This document shows, piece by piece, positions 1 to 10,560 of a DNA stretch of 38,887 nucleotides. The first letter of the stretch is position 1, and the number at the start of each line of letters is the position of its first letter. The position numbers were made by a program, and so were the translations under genes. The DNA is from Sphaeroforma arctica JP610. Taxonomy: Eukaryota > Opisthokonta > Ichthyosporea > Ichthyophonida. Under the pieces are notes generated by a model, which did no database searches, was not told the DNA's origin, and saw nothing but the letters and a program-made list of their open reading frames with translations. The stretch lies in contig NW_014040538.1 in the NCBI RefSeq assembly GCF_001186125.1, forward strand, positions 1 to 38,887, in the 5' to 3' direction.

Positions 1-40
1 TATATATATGTTCACTATTTCTGTTTATTCATTTTATTTT

Positions 41-41
41 G

Positions 42-72
<31 letters not shown>

Positions 73-74
73 AT
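41..74. repeat. (TA)n-(TG)n microsatellite
   Basis: About ten TA units followed by about six TG units. It lies upstream of the first visible exon of the bHLH gene, so it is probably inside an intron. The same TA-then-TG arrangement closes the right end of the window. Confidence 0.9.
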
Positions 75-238
75 CTGTGCATACTTGCGTTTAGGTTTAT
101 GCTACTTTTTTTTGTTATGTTTGTGCATTTTGTATACCTATATACATAGTGATACGCTTACGTATGCATATTCATAAACATAAGGTTGCGACATTTTTTT
201 CTGAACTGCACCTTACTTCTGTTTGTTTGGCTTTTCAG

Positions 239-3200
239 AGACGGAGGGCGAGCATGAAGGAACGCTTTGACGACCTGATAAAGACTGTCCCACTGTGTAA
301 TTCTCGCACGAGAAAAGTGGCGATACTTACCAAGGTACGTTGTGCACTGCATTAGTGTTTTCAATTCTATACGGTTTTATATATAAGGGAAATTGGCATA
401 CTCACATAGCTGTGGTGTGAAGTTAACAGATATGATGACTTATATCTCATACCATTCATAAAGAACGTACGAGCACAAAGTGTACGAGTACAAATGGATT
501 TGATATCTGTTATTTTTATCAAGGGCGCACGGGCTGGCTATCATGCTTTGGGCGCTAAACTTTCACACAGTCGGTGCAGTATGACACAGCAAAATGTCGT
601 CTCTTATTCGCATCTCACTACACACACAACCGGGGATAGGCTCTTTATACATTACTCATTCACACCTTGTTGTATATATAGACTATAAACTACATGCACT
701 CTTCGACGCGAATTAGACACATTTGACAACGACTTTTCTTCACTATACATACATGGCTGATTCAGATCTCATCTCCCTTGCAGACAGTAAACTACATTGG
801 GCACCTGCGACAGCAATTGTACATATAGCATACGGTCAGTAGTTGTTGATACACTCTGTTATTCACACCTACACCTGTTGATACACACTGTTGTTCACAC
901 CTACATATATTGATACATACTGTTATTCACACTGTTATTCACATCTACATATGCTGATACACTCTGTCATTCACACTTACATATGTTGATACATAGTGTT
1001 ATTCACAACTACATATGTTGATACACATTGTTATTCACACCTACATATGTTGATACAAACTGTTATTCACACCTACTACAGACGGTTAAATACATGGAGC
1101 ACGCGCGGTGAGAATAGGACACAACAACTTCGGCTGTCATCCACGCATCCAACAACTAAAGTCCTCCCTATGCAGTCAGTAAACTACAGAAAGTATATCT
1201 GCACCAAGAATTGTACATTATTACATCCAATGTGAGCACACAACCCTGTGAACAAACACAACACCATATAACGAACGACGGTCACAATTCCTTTGCATAC
1301 AGACGGTAAACTACATAAAGCACCTGCGACAGGAATTAGATACAATAACAAACGACAACTACAGACTGGCCGAAACACTGCGCCTGCGAGGGGTGCCTAC
1401 AAACTCCAATCCCGGTAACTATGGCAATCCGGGTACGCAACCACGAAGCCCGTACAGGGGCAATGCTTTGGTGTCGACGAGTACGGACAGATATCCACCT
1501 CCGAATGTATCACGCGGTGGCCATAGGGCTCTGTCACCAGAGCCTTCGTTATACAACATGAACGGTAGCAAACTGGCCTTCAACTTCTCCATGGACAATC
1601 AATCTGTAAGTGTGCGTATATGAACACAATTGATTCATGGGGACGAGTGGGTGTGTCGTGTTCTGTATGCGATGTCGTAATGTGAACACAATTGGATGGT
1701 GTGTATCTCAGTAGATGAGTGAGTGTGAGACGAACACGATTTCTGAACACAATTGTAAATCTCCTAGGAACAATTGAATCTTGTCGCATTTAAAAGGTGA
1801 GTCATGAGTAAATAGTGCGTCCTATATATCTCTTGTAACGTGAGTGGGACGCCTATGGCCTGTGCCATCACACACTGTCATGTCATTTGCATAGTCTTAC
1901 ACTCCGTTCTAGTACCCACATCATCGGACCCTCAATTGTCACTTTCATCCACCACACACTGGTTTGTCTCTCATTTCACCACACTCTGGCATATCTCTTG
2001 TGACATCGCACACTCTGGCATATCTCTTGTGACATCGCACACTCTGGCATACCTCTCATTATATCACACACTGCACTATATACCCGTACTTACATCATCT
2101 CGCTCTCCACCACTCTATGCAGATCAACGCACCATCAGGCCATGCACAGCGACCCGTTCCCACGTCGCCATCAGTGCACAACCAGAGCTACGACAGCTTC
2201 AGCCCAGGAGTGTTTGGGAATGGTATGGGCAACCTGAACAACATGAACGTCAGTTTAAACAGTATCAACGAGATGGGTATGGCGAAACTCGGGGGCGGGC
2301 CGAAGGGAGGCCTAATGCCGCAGCAAAGCCTCCAGTCCCCTAATCTGTAAGTCCGAAGTGTCAATAAGCATCTCAGTCATGCTTGTTGCATGGGTATAGA
2401 TTCGTGTAGATATGAAGTTTCATTGTTGTATTCATAAGAACGAAAATTAATTTATTGTATTTCGCTTATTGTATGCTATCCCGTGGACGCATGTAGACGA
2501 GTGGTTTATTATTAAGGAGAGGTAAGTGAGTGCAGCATGGGAAGTGAGCGATGTTTATGTATCGAAGCGAATCGAGGGTGCGTAGAAGCTAAGACCACAG
2601 CAGGCGCAATACAGACTAGTATACACGTGCCCTTTTCGATGCTGTCAATGTCTCGTGTTCCACACGCGCTGCTTTTGAGCAGATAGGGTAAAACGTTTCA
2701 CTTGTGTGACTTACAAAGGGATATGAGTTTCATATGGCAGGATCAGACGTAAGAAACTAAAACGTTTCACTTGTGTAATTTGCAATGGGGTATGAGTCTC
2801 ATGTGCGTCCGGGTATACTCGTTTGCATCTGCAATTGCCTGATCAATGCCACCTGTGGACACCACACCTAAGTATAAGTATATCTTTAGATTTCCAGTGT
2901 CGCCGCGCTGTCGCCACCTGCACCATCCTGATGTTCTCGTTGTGGATATCACGTGATGTATAGTAAGCACCATCCTGATGTTCTCGTTGTGGATATCACG
3001 TGATGTATGGTAAGCACCATCCTGATGTTCTCGTTGTGGATATCACGTGATGTATAGTAAGTACCATCCTGATGTTCTCGTTGCGGGTCTCAGACGATGC
3101 ATAGTAAGCTCGGAATACGAATGGCCATGCCAACCAAGCATACCGGCAAATGCAAGAAATCGAATGTCCTATTTAGGGGGTTTTTATATATACCTGTTTG

Positions 3201-4016
3201 GTTGATATTTACATGGTTTACACCAGAATGTCAGCCTTGCGAGAATCGCCGATAGCTAATGACCTGACTACGTACGTCCGCGCTGTTTCAATGTTGATTT
3301 CATTCGTGGCCCTTTGTCTGCTGATTCACCACTTGCACTCTGTTTTGCATGCATTGCTCCTCGGCAGAGATTCTCAATCACAAGCGCTAGCTCGCATTAT
3401 AAGCACCGATGTGTTGCATACTTGTACTGTATACTAGTGTGTTGTACGCGTGGCTTAAAATCACAAATACGAATGCACTGCCTACCTACACAGTTACAAA
3501 GGTGATCTGCACAGGAATCTGGCGGGTCCAGGGTTGATCCATTCGATCAGTGTGCCAGATTTGCAATCGATGAACAAACACCGCGCACAAGTGTCGAGCA
3601 ACAACTTCATGGAAATGAACATGAACGGCAACAACGCATTCCCACAGCAGCAGCAGCAGCAACACAGCGCACGCGCGAACAACACCATGTCACATATGAA
3701 CAGTGCCCACGGGGACAACACCCTGGCACATATGAACAGCGCTCCCGGCAATAACTCGTTAACGCCCATGAACAGTGGACAGGGAGATAACTCCTTAGCA
3801 CACATGAACAGTGCACGCGGGGATAATACCTTGTCGCATATGAACACCATGCAATCCGTGATAAATGGGGATGACCGGTTTTCCGCACAGCGGCAGGAGT
3901 CTTTCTCGTCGTCGCAGCTACCGCTGAACTTTGGGTTCTCATCCGATGCGTTATTCCCAGGAAATACCTTCAATGTTATGGGAACAAAGGGCAATTTAGA
4001 GGCCATGGACGAATAA
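239..4016 (+). CDS. bHLH-leucine-zipper transcription factor, 3' part (four exons)
   Basis: Sequence-specific DNA-binding factor, expected to act in the nucleus as a dimer. Exons: 239-334, 1303-1605, 2123-2346, 3515-4016 (TAA). Phases agree at every junction (0, 0, 2) and the sum is 375 codons. Exon 239-334 opens inside the basic region (RRRASMKERF) and runs through helix 1 and the loop to RKVAILTK; the next exon gives helix 2 (TVNYIKHLRQEL) and a short zipper. Zipper positions follow strict heptads (L, I, L at one position; L, N, L at the other), with the buried Asn usual in Max/GCN4-type zippers. RRR aligned to the Max basic region puts Arg at the class B (CACGTG-type) position. The rest is low-complexity: NG/NM-rich, a Gln run of six near 3643-3660, and five 12-residue repeats around the motif HMNSA. 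An AATAAA (4012-4017) overlaps the stop. The 5' end is outside the window. bHLH-zipper assignment is firm; the subfamily is not. Confidence 0.9.
682..1224 (+). pseudogene. Tandem array of four decayed copies of the helix-2/zipper exon
   Basis: Four stretches in this intron resemble the real exon at 1303, each preceded by AG: 682-733, 784-828, 1082-1138 and 1176-1224. The core that recurs is GTAAACTACAT followed by CACCTGCGACAG or a near variant. The copy at 784 is best preserved (about 30 of 37 bases match 1303-1339) and has a pyrimidine-rich CTCCCTTGCAG acceptor. The copies at 784 and 1176 also share AATTGTACAT, which the real exon lacks, so they are closer to each other. All four reach a stop or lose frame early. 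The array is ordinary tandem duplication of an exon plus its flanks, followed by decay of all units but the last. Confidence 0.8.
843..1076 (+). repeat. 32-bp minisatellite in bHLH intron
   Basis: About seven units of 32 bp with the core GTTGATACA...CTGTTATTCACACC. It lies between the second and third decayed exon copies. The unit ends (TTCACACCTAC, TACAG) look like the intron flank just upstream of the copies at 682 and 1082, so the repeat probably grew out of the duplicated intron flank. Confidence 0.85.
1976..2075 (+). repeat. 29-bp minisatellite, three to four units
   Basis: CACACTCTGGCATATCTCTT recurs every 29 bp just upstream of the exon at 2123, in a pyrimidine-rich stretch that continues to the acceptor. 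A weaker relative begins near 1950. Confidence 0.8.
2692..2808 (+). repeat. Two-copy direct repeat, 68-bp spacing
   Basis: AAACGTTTCACTTGTGT followed by a related GGTATGAGT.TCAT block occurs at 2692 and again at 2760, inside the intron between exons 2123-2346 and 3515-4016. No coding sense is visible. Confidence 0.75.
2921..3112 (+). repeat. 47-bp minisatellite, four units
   Basis: Units start with CACCATCCTGATGTTCTCGT and end with GTATAGTAAG. The first three are nearly identical and the fourth is diverged. Each of the first three carries TATCACGTGATG, so a CACGTG E-box is repeated three times, inside the intron of a gene that itself encodes a bHLH factor. Confidence 0.85.
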
Positions 4017-4027
4017 ATTTTTTGTAA

Positions 4028-4207
4028 CCAGAGCGTAAGACATATAGCGTTCCTTCTGATGTTTGCACTTGTGGCTTTTAATATGTATCCAGGGCGTAAG
4101 ACATGTAGCTTATACTTCTTATGTTTGCACTGGAAATTACCCAACTAGGGCGTAAGACATGGGGCTTATATTTCGTCCAATGTTTGCACTTGTGCCTTTA
4201 ATCTAAA
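4028..4207 (+). repeat. About 60-bp tandem repeat in the 3' flank of the bHLH gene
   Basis: Three units each carrying GCGTAAGACAT, then a TAGCTTATACTTC-like block and ATGTTTGCACT. They start right after the stop codon and so probably lie in the 3' UTR or just past it. A fourth, weaker unit follows the decayed exon copy at about 4390-4430. Confidence 0.8.
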
Positions 4208-4214
4208 TACACGG

Positions 4215-4432
4215 TATGCGTACGCTCACATCTACATACTGGGAGAACCAGCTCTCCAAACAGCGGCAGGATTCCTACTTGTTGCAGCTGCTGCTAAACT
4301 TCGGGTGTTTAGACTGTTGTCGTTCCTGGCTAGCACCAGAGGCGATCAATTGCCAAGGGTGTCGTAGTAGACATAATCAGGTGCTTTGGCGTATGCCACG
4401 TAGCTTACACATACTTAATCTTCTTCCGTTAC
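4215..4432 (+). pseudogene. Decayed duplicate of the last bHLH exon and its 3' flank
   Basis: CAGCGGCAGGATTCCTACTT...CTGCTAAACTTCGGGT at about 4260-4306 matches CAGCGGCAGGAGTC...CCGCTGAACTTTGGGT in the real exon at 3889-3945. The peptides compare as QRQDSYLLQLLLNFG against QRQESFSSSQLPLNFG. A repeat unit like those at 4028-4207 follows in both places, so the duplicated segment covered the exon end plus the 3' flank. The open frame continues to 4452. It could in principle be an alternative last exon, but no clear acceptor was seen. Confidence 0.7.
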
Positions 4433-4452
4433 TCTCGTTGTATGAATTTTGA

Positions 4453-5141
4453 GTTGTAGATGCATCAAGTTCTACTGATATACTCGCATACGTCCACATA
4501 GAATTTTCAGGGATACTCGGACAATAAATTTGACAAGGTCGAAAATCACATTTTACACCGACTACCCAGTGTCCGATAGAAATAATGCCGTCTATCTCAC
4601 CTTGAGTGTATACTGATCATTCGTGCGGTGCCCGTAGCGCTCATTTCGACTGCTTGAAACCATATCCATGTTGTTCGTTTTTCGTTATTAGACCGCGCTT
4701 GGAGACTTCATTCAATAGTTAACCAAAGCCAATAAAATTCAAAGTCAATGTTGGCATTTCGAAACCACACCTGAGTACACACTAATCATTCGTCGAGGAA
4801 AGCGAAAAACAACCTAAATGGCCTGTGTAACAAGTAGCCAGAGAAGACAGCTGATACTAATCGAAAATGTGGAAATACTTGCTTACGACCTGAATGAGCG
4901 CCGACAGGGGAATACTGTGTCTCTATCACCAGAAAACTCAGTAGCAGAACAGAAAATACGACAATTGGAAGCGCGTGCCGCTCTACGCGCTCCACGCAAG
5001 AAACTTGGATCGGAATGTCTCCAATAATATGGAAAGGCCTAGTCCAACACAGGGAGTGAGGTCCAAGTATTTCGAGTCTATCCCGGATACAAAGAATATA
5101 GATTATTTGCTTTAATACTGCTATGCTATTTCTTCGTATAT
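4453..5141. other. Intergenic region between convergent genes, with a weak 69-codon open frame
   Basis: It lies between the bHLH gene (+) and the flavin oxidoreductase gene (-). An ATG-started frame at 4818-5027 (+) has a charged, Glu/Arg-rich C-terminal half (EQKIRQLEARAALR) that could form a helix, but nothing recognisable and no splice context. A short direct repeat (TGAGT...ACT.ATCATTCGT) occurs at about 4605 and 4772. I see no confident gene. Confidence 0.4.
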
Positions 5142-8100
5142 TCAAGCCTTTGTATTAACTTCCTTCCTCCAAGCAGTATACTCGGGAAGGAGCTTAGAAT
5201 CATGCGTGTAAGCATTGTACAGCGCAACTACTCTCGACATGTTCTCATCAGCCACGCCATTTCTCGCAATCGCATAAATCTGCGCGTACAAGTACATCAC
5301 CACCGCTGCAATATTCGCACTCCTGCCAATTCTGAACTTGCTGAATATCGAGGCATAAAGCGGCACACCCACATTGTCCTCGTACGAGGGCAGGATATCC
5401 ACAGTCCCGTCCAGCAGTTTCTGCGGTGCATCTGTCATGATACACATTGGCCGTGCAATCCCCACAACGTCCACAGACTGCGTGGCCACGGCATGCTCCA
5501 TGACTGAGCGTGTTCTAAACCCACCGGTGACCATTAGGGGGATGTTGACCTTCTCGCGCATCTGCTGCGCAAATTTAACGAAGTAAGCTTCACGTGCGAG
5601 TGTGGACTGCTGTTTGAGGGCGTTCGTCTCCTCCTCTTTCTTCTTGGCGGCGTCATGCTCTGCTTTGAGTTTGGTGCCTGAGAACATCTCAGGCGACTCG
5701 TACGTGCCGCCGGAGATCTCGATCAGATCAACGCTGTATGCAGATGTGGTGGGCACATTTTGAGATGCAATCATACATGCAGCAACACGAAATACAATTA
5801 TACATGTAGCAACACGAAACGCATTTATGCATGTAGCAACACGAAATGGATTTATACATGTAGCACAACTCGATGATAAAGTTTGAATAAATGTGTGATT
5901 TTTTTCATACAAAAAGTTAATCTGCGCAGCACATGTGAACAATAGTGGGGTGTAAAAATCAAGACATGACATGCGTTGGGCTCGATGTTGACCGACCAGT
6001 CAGTCGGCAGTTCTCTGTGTGTAGTAGACAACACAGCACACTCGCTAAACGCCGGGAATAAAACTATCACACATTTAACGCCTCGAAATAAATCTTGCTC
6101 GTAGCAATGATGACGATGCTCAAAAACACGGTGTGCAGATGTTTTGAAGCCTCAGGAGTGATGTATGTATTGTGGCCCGCCCACACATTGAGGACCCCAT
6201 CTGTACGGAATGGTCTGTGGGCTGCAGGTGTTTAGGAAGCAGATGTATAGAATGCAGCGACTGGGCCCTTACCTCGCTTTCTGAAGCCAATCCACTACAA
6301 CAAAGCAATCGTCCGACGTGAATCCACCATGCTGGAAGTCCGCGCTGTTGATCTTTACGCTAATGGGGAAGGCGGGGCCTACAGCTGCACGGCATGCATG
6401 GATAATATCCAGAAGCATGCGTGCACGATTCTCCAAAGAACCACCTGAATGACATACATCGAGGGCAGTGTTTGACATACAATGAGACGTATTCTTGTTC
6501 AATGACATGTGTGGGAACTTTGCGTTGCTGTTGGCATGCGTTCTCGTCGCTACAAACAAGATCGCACAGGCATCGAGTTGGTCCATATGATTGTGGTTAC
6601 AACTACACTGCATCCTAAAACAATTTCAGAGCACACCCGTGGGTGTGTATGGCAAAATAATTCAACATAGAATAGATGTGCCTAAAACATTGTGGCGGCT
6701 TACATGTTTATGCATATGAATCTACCAATTGTAGTAGCTCGCTCGGAAACTGATACATCGCCTCCACCCGATATCACCACAATAGCACACTGGCGACTGA
6801 GACTTGAATCAAATATCGATAGTTGTTGAATATTAAATAGGCTGTAAATGTCTATCGTATGCGTTTGTGCACAGGTTTGCCAAATCTGCACCATTTTGTT
6901 GGAAACGTAGACATACCGTATTTGTCTGTTCGCAGATTGGCCAATGGGCTCAGACTGCTTGCGATTAAATAGCCGTGGGCTCCGTGGATTTGTATTCCGG
7001 TGAATCCGGCTGCCTTTAACGCCAGAGCCGCTGTTGCAAAGCGTTCAACAATCTGAAGAACGATCGCCCAAGGGAATTGTCATATGGATGAGCGAATGGA
7101 CATTTACGATGTACTCAGGAGAGGAAGCAGTGTTATAGACGGAGAAACAGATCATATACGAGAAGAAAGTCATTCACGAATCATCACCAACAAAAAGTAA
7201 TAGTCATTCAAGTGATCATTAACAAGAAGAACATAGTCATTCAAATGATCATTAACAAAAAGAATAGTCATTCAAGTGATTATTAACAAAAAGAATATAG
7301 TCATTCAAGTGGGAGAATAGTGGTATAAATAAAGAGTATAGTCGAATACGAGAACATAGTCCATCTGGAAGAATGTTCATATAGCTGAGAAACGGTAGTT
7401 ATGACGAATCTGGTCATATTTGCAGGCGATAATAGTTGCATAGACACGAACGAAGAGATTCGCCTACATCAGTAATTGGAGCTCGAATGAGGAGCCTAGC
7501 ATGTAAGCACCCACGCGCTTAACAGATATTGCAAGTCGCGAGGCGAGCAATAGATAATCCATAGTATAAATGTAAATGTAATTTCCAGATACAGTTCGAT
7601 TCTATCGCCTAGCCGTACACACACATATGCAAATAGCCAAGCGAGGGACTTCCACTAAAATATACGCATAAATTCAATTTACGCTGCACAAGGTAGCAAT
7701 ATACTATGTGCTAATCCCCAATTGTAGCATGTCGAATATGCACTATGCATGTCAGTCGTGTACTCTTCCCTGCAGTATCGTAATCAGCTAACATACTATA
7801 CAACGCCCGCATTATATCCGTATATGCCATCGTACCTGCTCGATCTCCGCGATGGTTAGTTCGACAGGGTTTCCAAAGCCGGGAACTTTGACTGGAACTG
7901 CCGACATTGCCTGCGGATTGTTCAATGAGCAGAACAGATTTCAATCGTACGCTCATTGCCACTTCTATCTTTTCACTGTATGCAGGTCTAATGTCGGCTT
8001 CAACTCCATATCAACATATAAGTAAGCAGCAAGCGTCAAATAACTGTACAGTAGCCTACACAGATAACCCTGGGACCAGTCTACACAGACACCTATTCTC

Positions 8101-10560
8101 GCACACAAAGGCACCACACTTGCAATACCTGGAGCACGAGTCGAAACATATAATTAGGATGTGATTAAACCAAACCTGAGACGATCTGCAGAAAAGTGAA
8201 TCTATAAGTAGCGCAAAAGTCTAATAAAAATCAACATACCTTCGGCGCTTGATTGACAGTAGGGTTGGTTTGTCTGCCAGCGTGGCTAATCTGTGCCCTG
8301 GTCAACCGAAGTAAGAATAGGAATTCATGAGACTAAATAAAGGTAGTAGGTGTGAAGTGTTAACTGTCGCTTCGAAGTGGTATCTGAACTTTTTAGCAAA
8401 CGATCCGAATTGGGTACGGTGGTGCAGCTATTATGTTGTATTTCCAAAAACTTCTAAAGTGCGAATTACCCTTTGGGTGGGCGAAAGGAACTGCCATATC
8501 TAGATCATAACAACCACTCCGATGATGGATTTTTCCTGTAGAATACTTGCATTCAGGCGTGAGGTCATACCAGAGATGCGTGTTGTTGCGGGTACCTGCT
8601 TCGGCATATTTGCGAAGACGAGCCATTCTGTCCTCGTCTGGAGTACCTTCAATCATCACATTGCCTATGCGCTCGAGATGTTCGCTATCAATCTGTACAT
8701 TACCGGTAATCAACAAGCCTGCAATGAAATATATTAAGACACGTTTTTAGTTAAATGTTAGATATGCCTTGAAATGTAATGGCACGTTCCCAGTTGTCAA
8801 TAATCCTGTGTCGAACACAACATACATGTAAACGGACACCTACATCAAACATAAACTTTGAAATATTGATACAAGCTGCTAGCAAGCAATTGTTAATTGT
8901 ACTAATATATCTGTGCAAATTTCTAGCACAGAAAAGTTATATATGAACCAATTCCTCGAGTGCGTATAGCGCCATAGCGATTGATGGGGGGCACGTGCGG
9001 ATGGTCAGGGAGAGTATGGCACAAGCTCATATTGAACAAAATCAACAAATCTTCCAGAGCAAGTTCCGGAAAATAGGCAGCTAAAGGTACGCTTACGTAC
9101 AAAACTAGATGCTTTGCTTTTACCGGGCACTATCATTCCAAACTGTTCCGCCTTGGAGAATCTCACAAGAACACTCGATCGAACTATGATTGCATACAAT
9201 TTACAACTCAGGTGCGTTGTGCTTAGTATACTAGGCCTACCACTCACGACTTGAAGCGATAGACTATTATAGACATTCACATTGTCAGAGGCTTGAAAAT
9301 TGATGTTACTTTGAAGGTCACAGCTAGTACTGATGTGGATCATTGATATACAAAAAGTTCACCCACATAGATATGAACCTTGTCGCAACAATCTAAACTG
9401 TCAATCTGCACCGTGGCATACATTTAGCTAAACAGAAATATCCTGGATCAAACTCACATCGATGCCCACAGATATACGCTGCTTCATCCACATGCGATTT
9501 TGAGTTCACATATCATAATTGCAGGTATATCAGGTGGGGCATCTGTTATACGTTTGGGCAAATTTACGAGTAGAGAGACTCTTCAGAAAGATTTTCTGTC
9601 GATGCCTTGTTTGAACAGTTCGATTGTGCCGATGAAACTAACGAACACAATGCTTCGAATTTACTGAGATCCAGAATACACACATACACATGCATCTGCG
9701 TAGTTGAATAATAATAAGTGTACACACCTGCGCCACCCTCAGCCCACACGCGATATAAGTTACACAGCTCATCGGTTGAGCGTCCATCAAAAGTGGCCAG
9801 TCCTTCAGTCATGGCGGCTTTGGCGATGCGGTTTTTCTACGCGTGTAAACCAAATAGTACGTGAAGGCATTCAGTAAGTTATACCATGCTTGTTCGGTTA
9901 GTAGTACTATGATACACACCATACATAGATGAAAATAAAAGCAGGCTAATAAATAACGATCGATAGCACTATGGCAAACCCCTAGGAGAGTATCAAGTGT
10001 TCATGTGTGAGGTTTGGGAAGCCTATTGAGCTGATCTATAATCACATCACAAACACAAAAACACGTAATGACATCTGCAACATAATGACATCTGCAAGAG
10101 TACTATAGACATCCGTAAATGCAGCGTCACATAAGTTGCGTGTCCTATCGTCTGTGCCAGTGACCTGCAATTTACTGCATCCGAAGCCAGGCAATTTTTT
10201 TTGAGCAAACTACCTGATATGCATATATGAAGATGAATATACAAAACTGTGTGTTTGTGCGGATGTGTATGTTTCATGCCTATAGCATACCAATGAATAT
10301 CAGTAGTGCGTATAGTACTCGATTCTGAGTTATGATTTGTGTGTGTGAACATCATGGTCTGAGAAAATCTGAATGTGGAGATCAAAACTACTGCGCTCCG
10401 GGCGTTTCGAAGTATGGTATGATGTTGATGATATCTTTCATGATTGTATATTCAAATTTGAGTGCACGCAATTATACTGGTTGTTAGACTGATTTAATCA
10501 CGATGAGAAAGTAACACTTACCAGGATCGCGCCACACGGGAGTGTCAGTGAGGTATCCAT
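5142..10560 (-). CDS. NADH:flavin oxidoreductase, old yellow enzyme family (complete, eight exons)
   Basis: FMN-dependent ene-reductase-type TIM barrel, probably a soluble NAD(P)H oxidoreductase. Exons in coding order: 10560-10522, 9836-9728, 8718-8571, 8297-8240, 7910-7836, 7052-6917, 6444-6273, 5733-5142 (TGA). All phases match; total 443 codons including the stop. The start ATG at 10560 has an in-frame TGA 12 bases upstream and gives the usual N-terminus LPCGAILKNRIAKAAMTE. Further family landmarks: GGAGLLITGNV, AQISHAGRQ (near residue 100), IHGAHGYL (His pair near 166 and 169), DKYGGSLENRAR, IEISGG, and the FMN-phosphate motifs VTGGFR (about 314-319) and GIARP (about 337-341). No Fe-S cluster Cys motif or second domain is present, so it is the single-domain type, not a 2,4-dienoyl-CoA reductase. 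The 442 aa include a C-terminal tail of about 80 residues after the barrel. Substrate cannot be told. Confidence 0.95.
5774..5866 (+). repeat. 27-bp minisatellite, about 3.4 units
   Basis: TACATGTAGCAACACGAAA recurs every 27 bp inside the last intron of the flavin oxidoreductase gene, about 40 bp upstream (in gene direction) of its final acceptor. Confidence 0.85.
7168..7325 (+). repeat. About 32-bp minisatellite, four to five units
   Basis: AGTCATTCAAGTGATCATTA followed by ACAAAAAGAA recurs with slightly variable spacing. It lies in the intron between exons 7910-7836 and 7052-6917 of the flavin oxidoreductase gene. Confidence 0.8.

Noticed and set aside
1840-2343. 167-codon + frame
   Set aside because: It reads the 29-bp intron repeat and then the exon 2123-2346 in the wrong frame; the correct frame is fixed by phase at both splice sites.
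3494-4144. 216-codon open frame on the - strand
   Set aside because: It is the antisense of the last bHLH exon; its Cys runs come from the CAG and HMNSA repeats read backward. The + frame has correct splice phases on its 5' side.
9005-9343. 112-codon - frame inside an intron of the flavin oxidoreductase
   Set aside because: The flanking exons 9836-9728 and 8718-8571 join in phase to give the conserved GGAGLLITGNV; this frame would break that.
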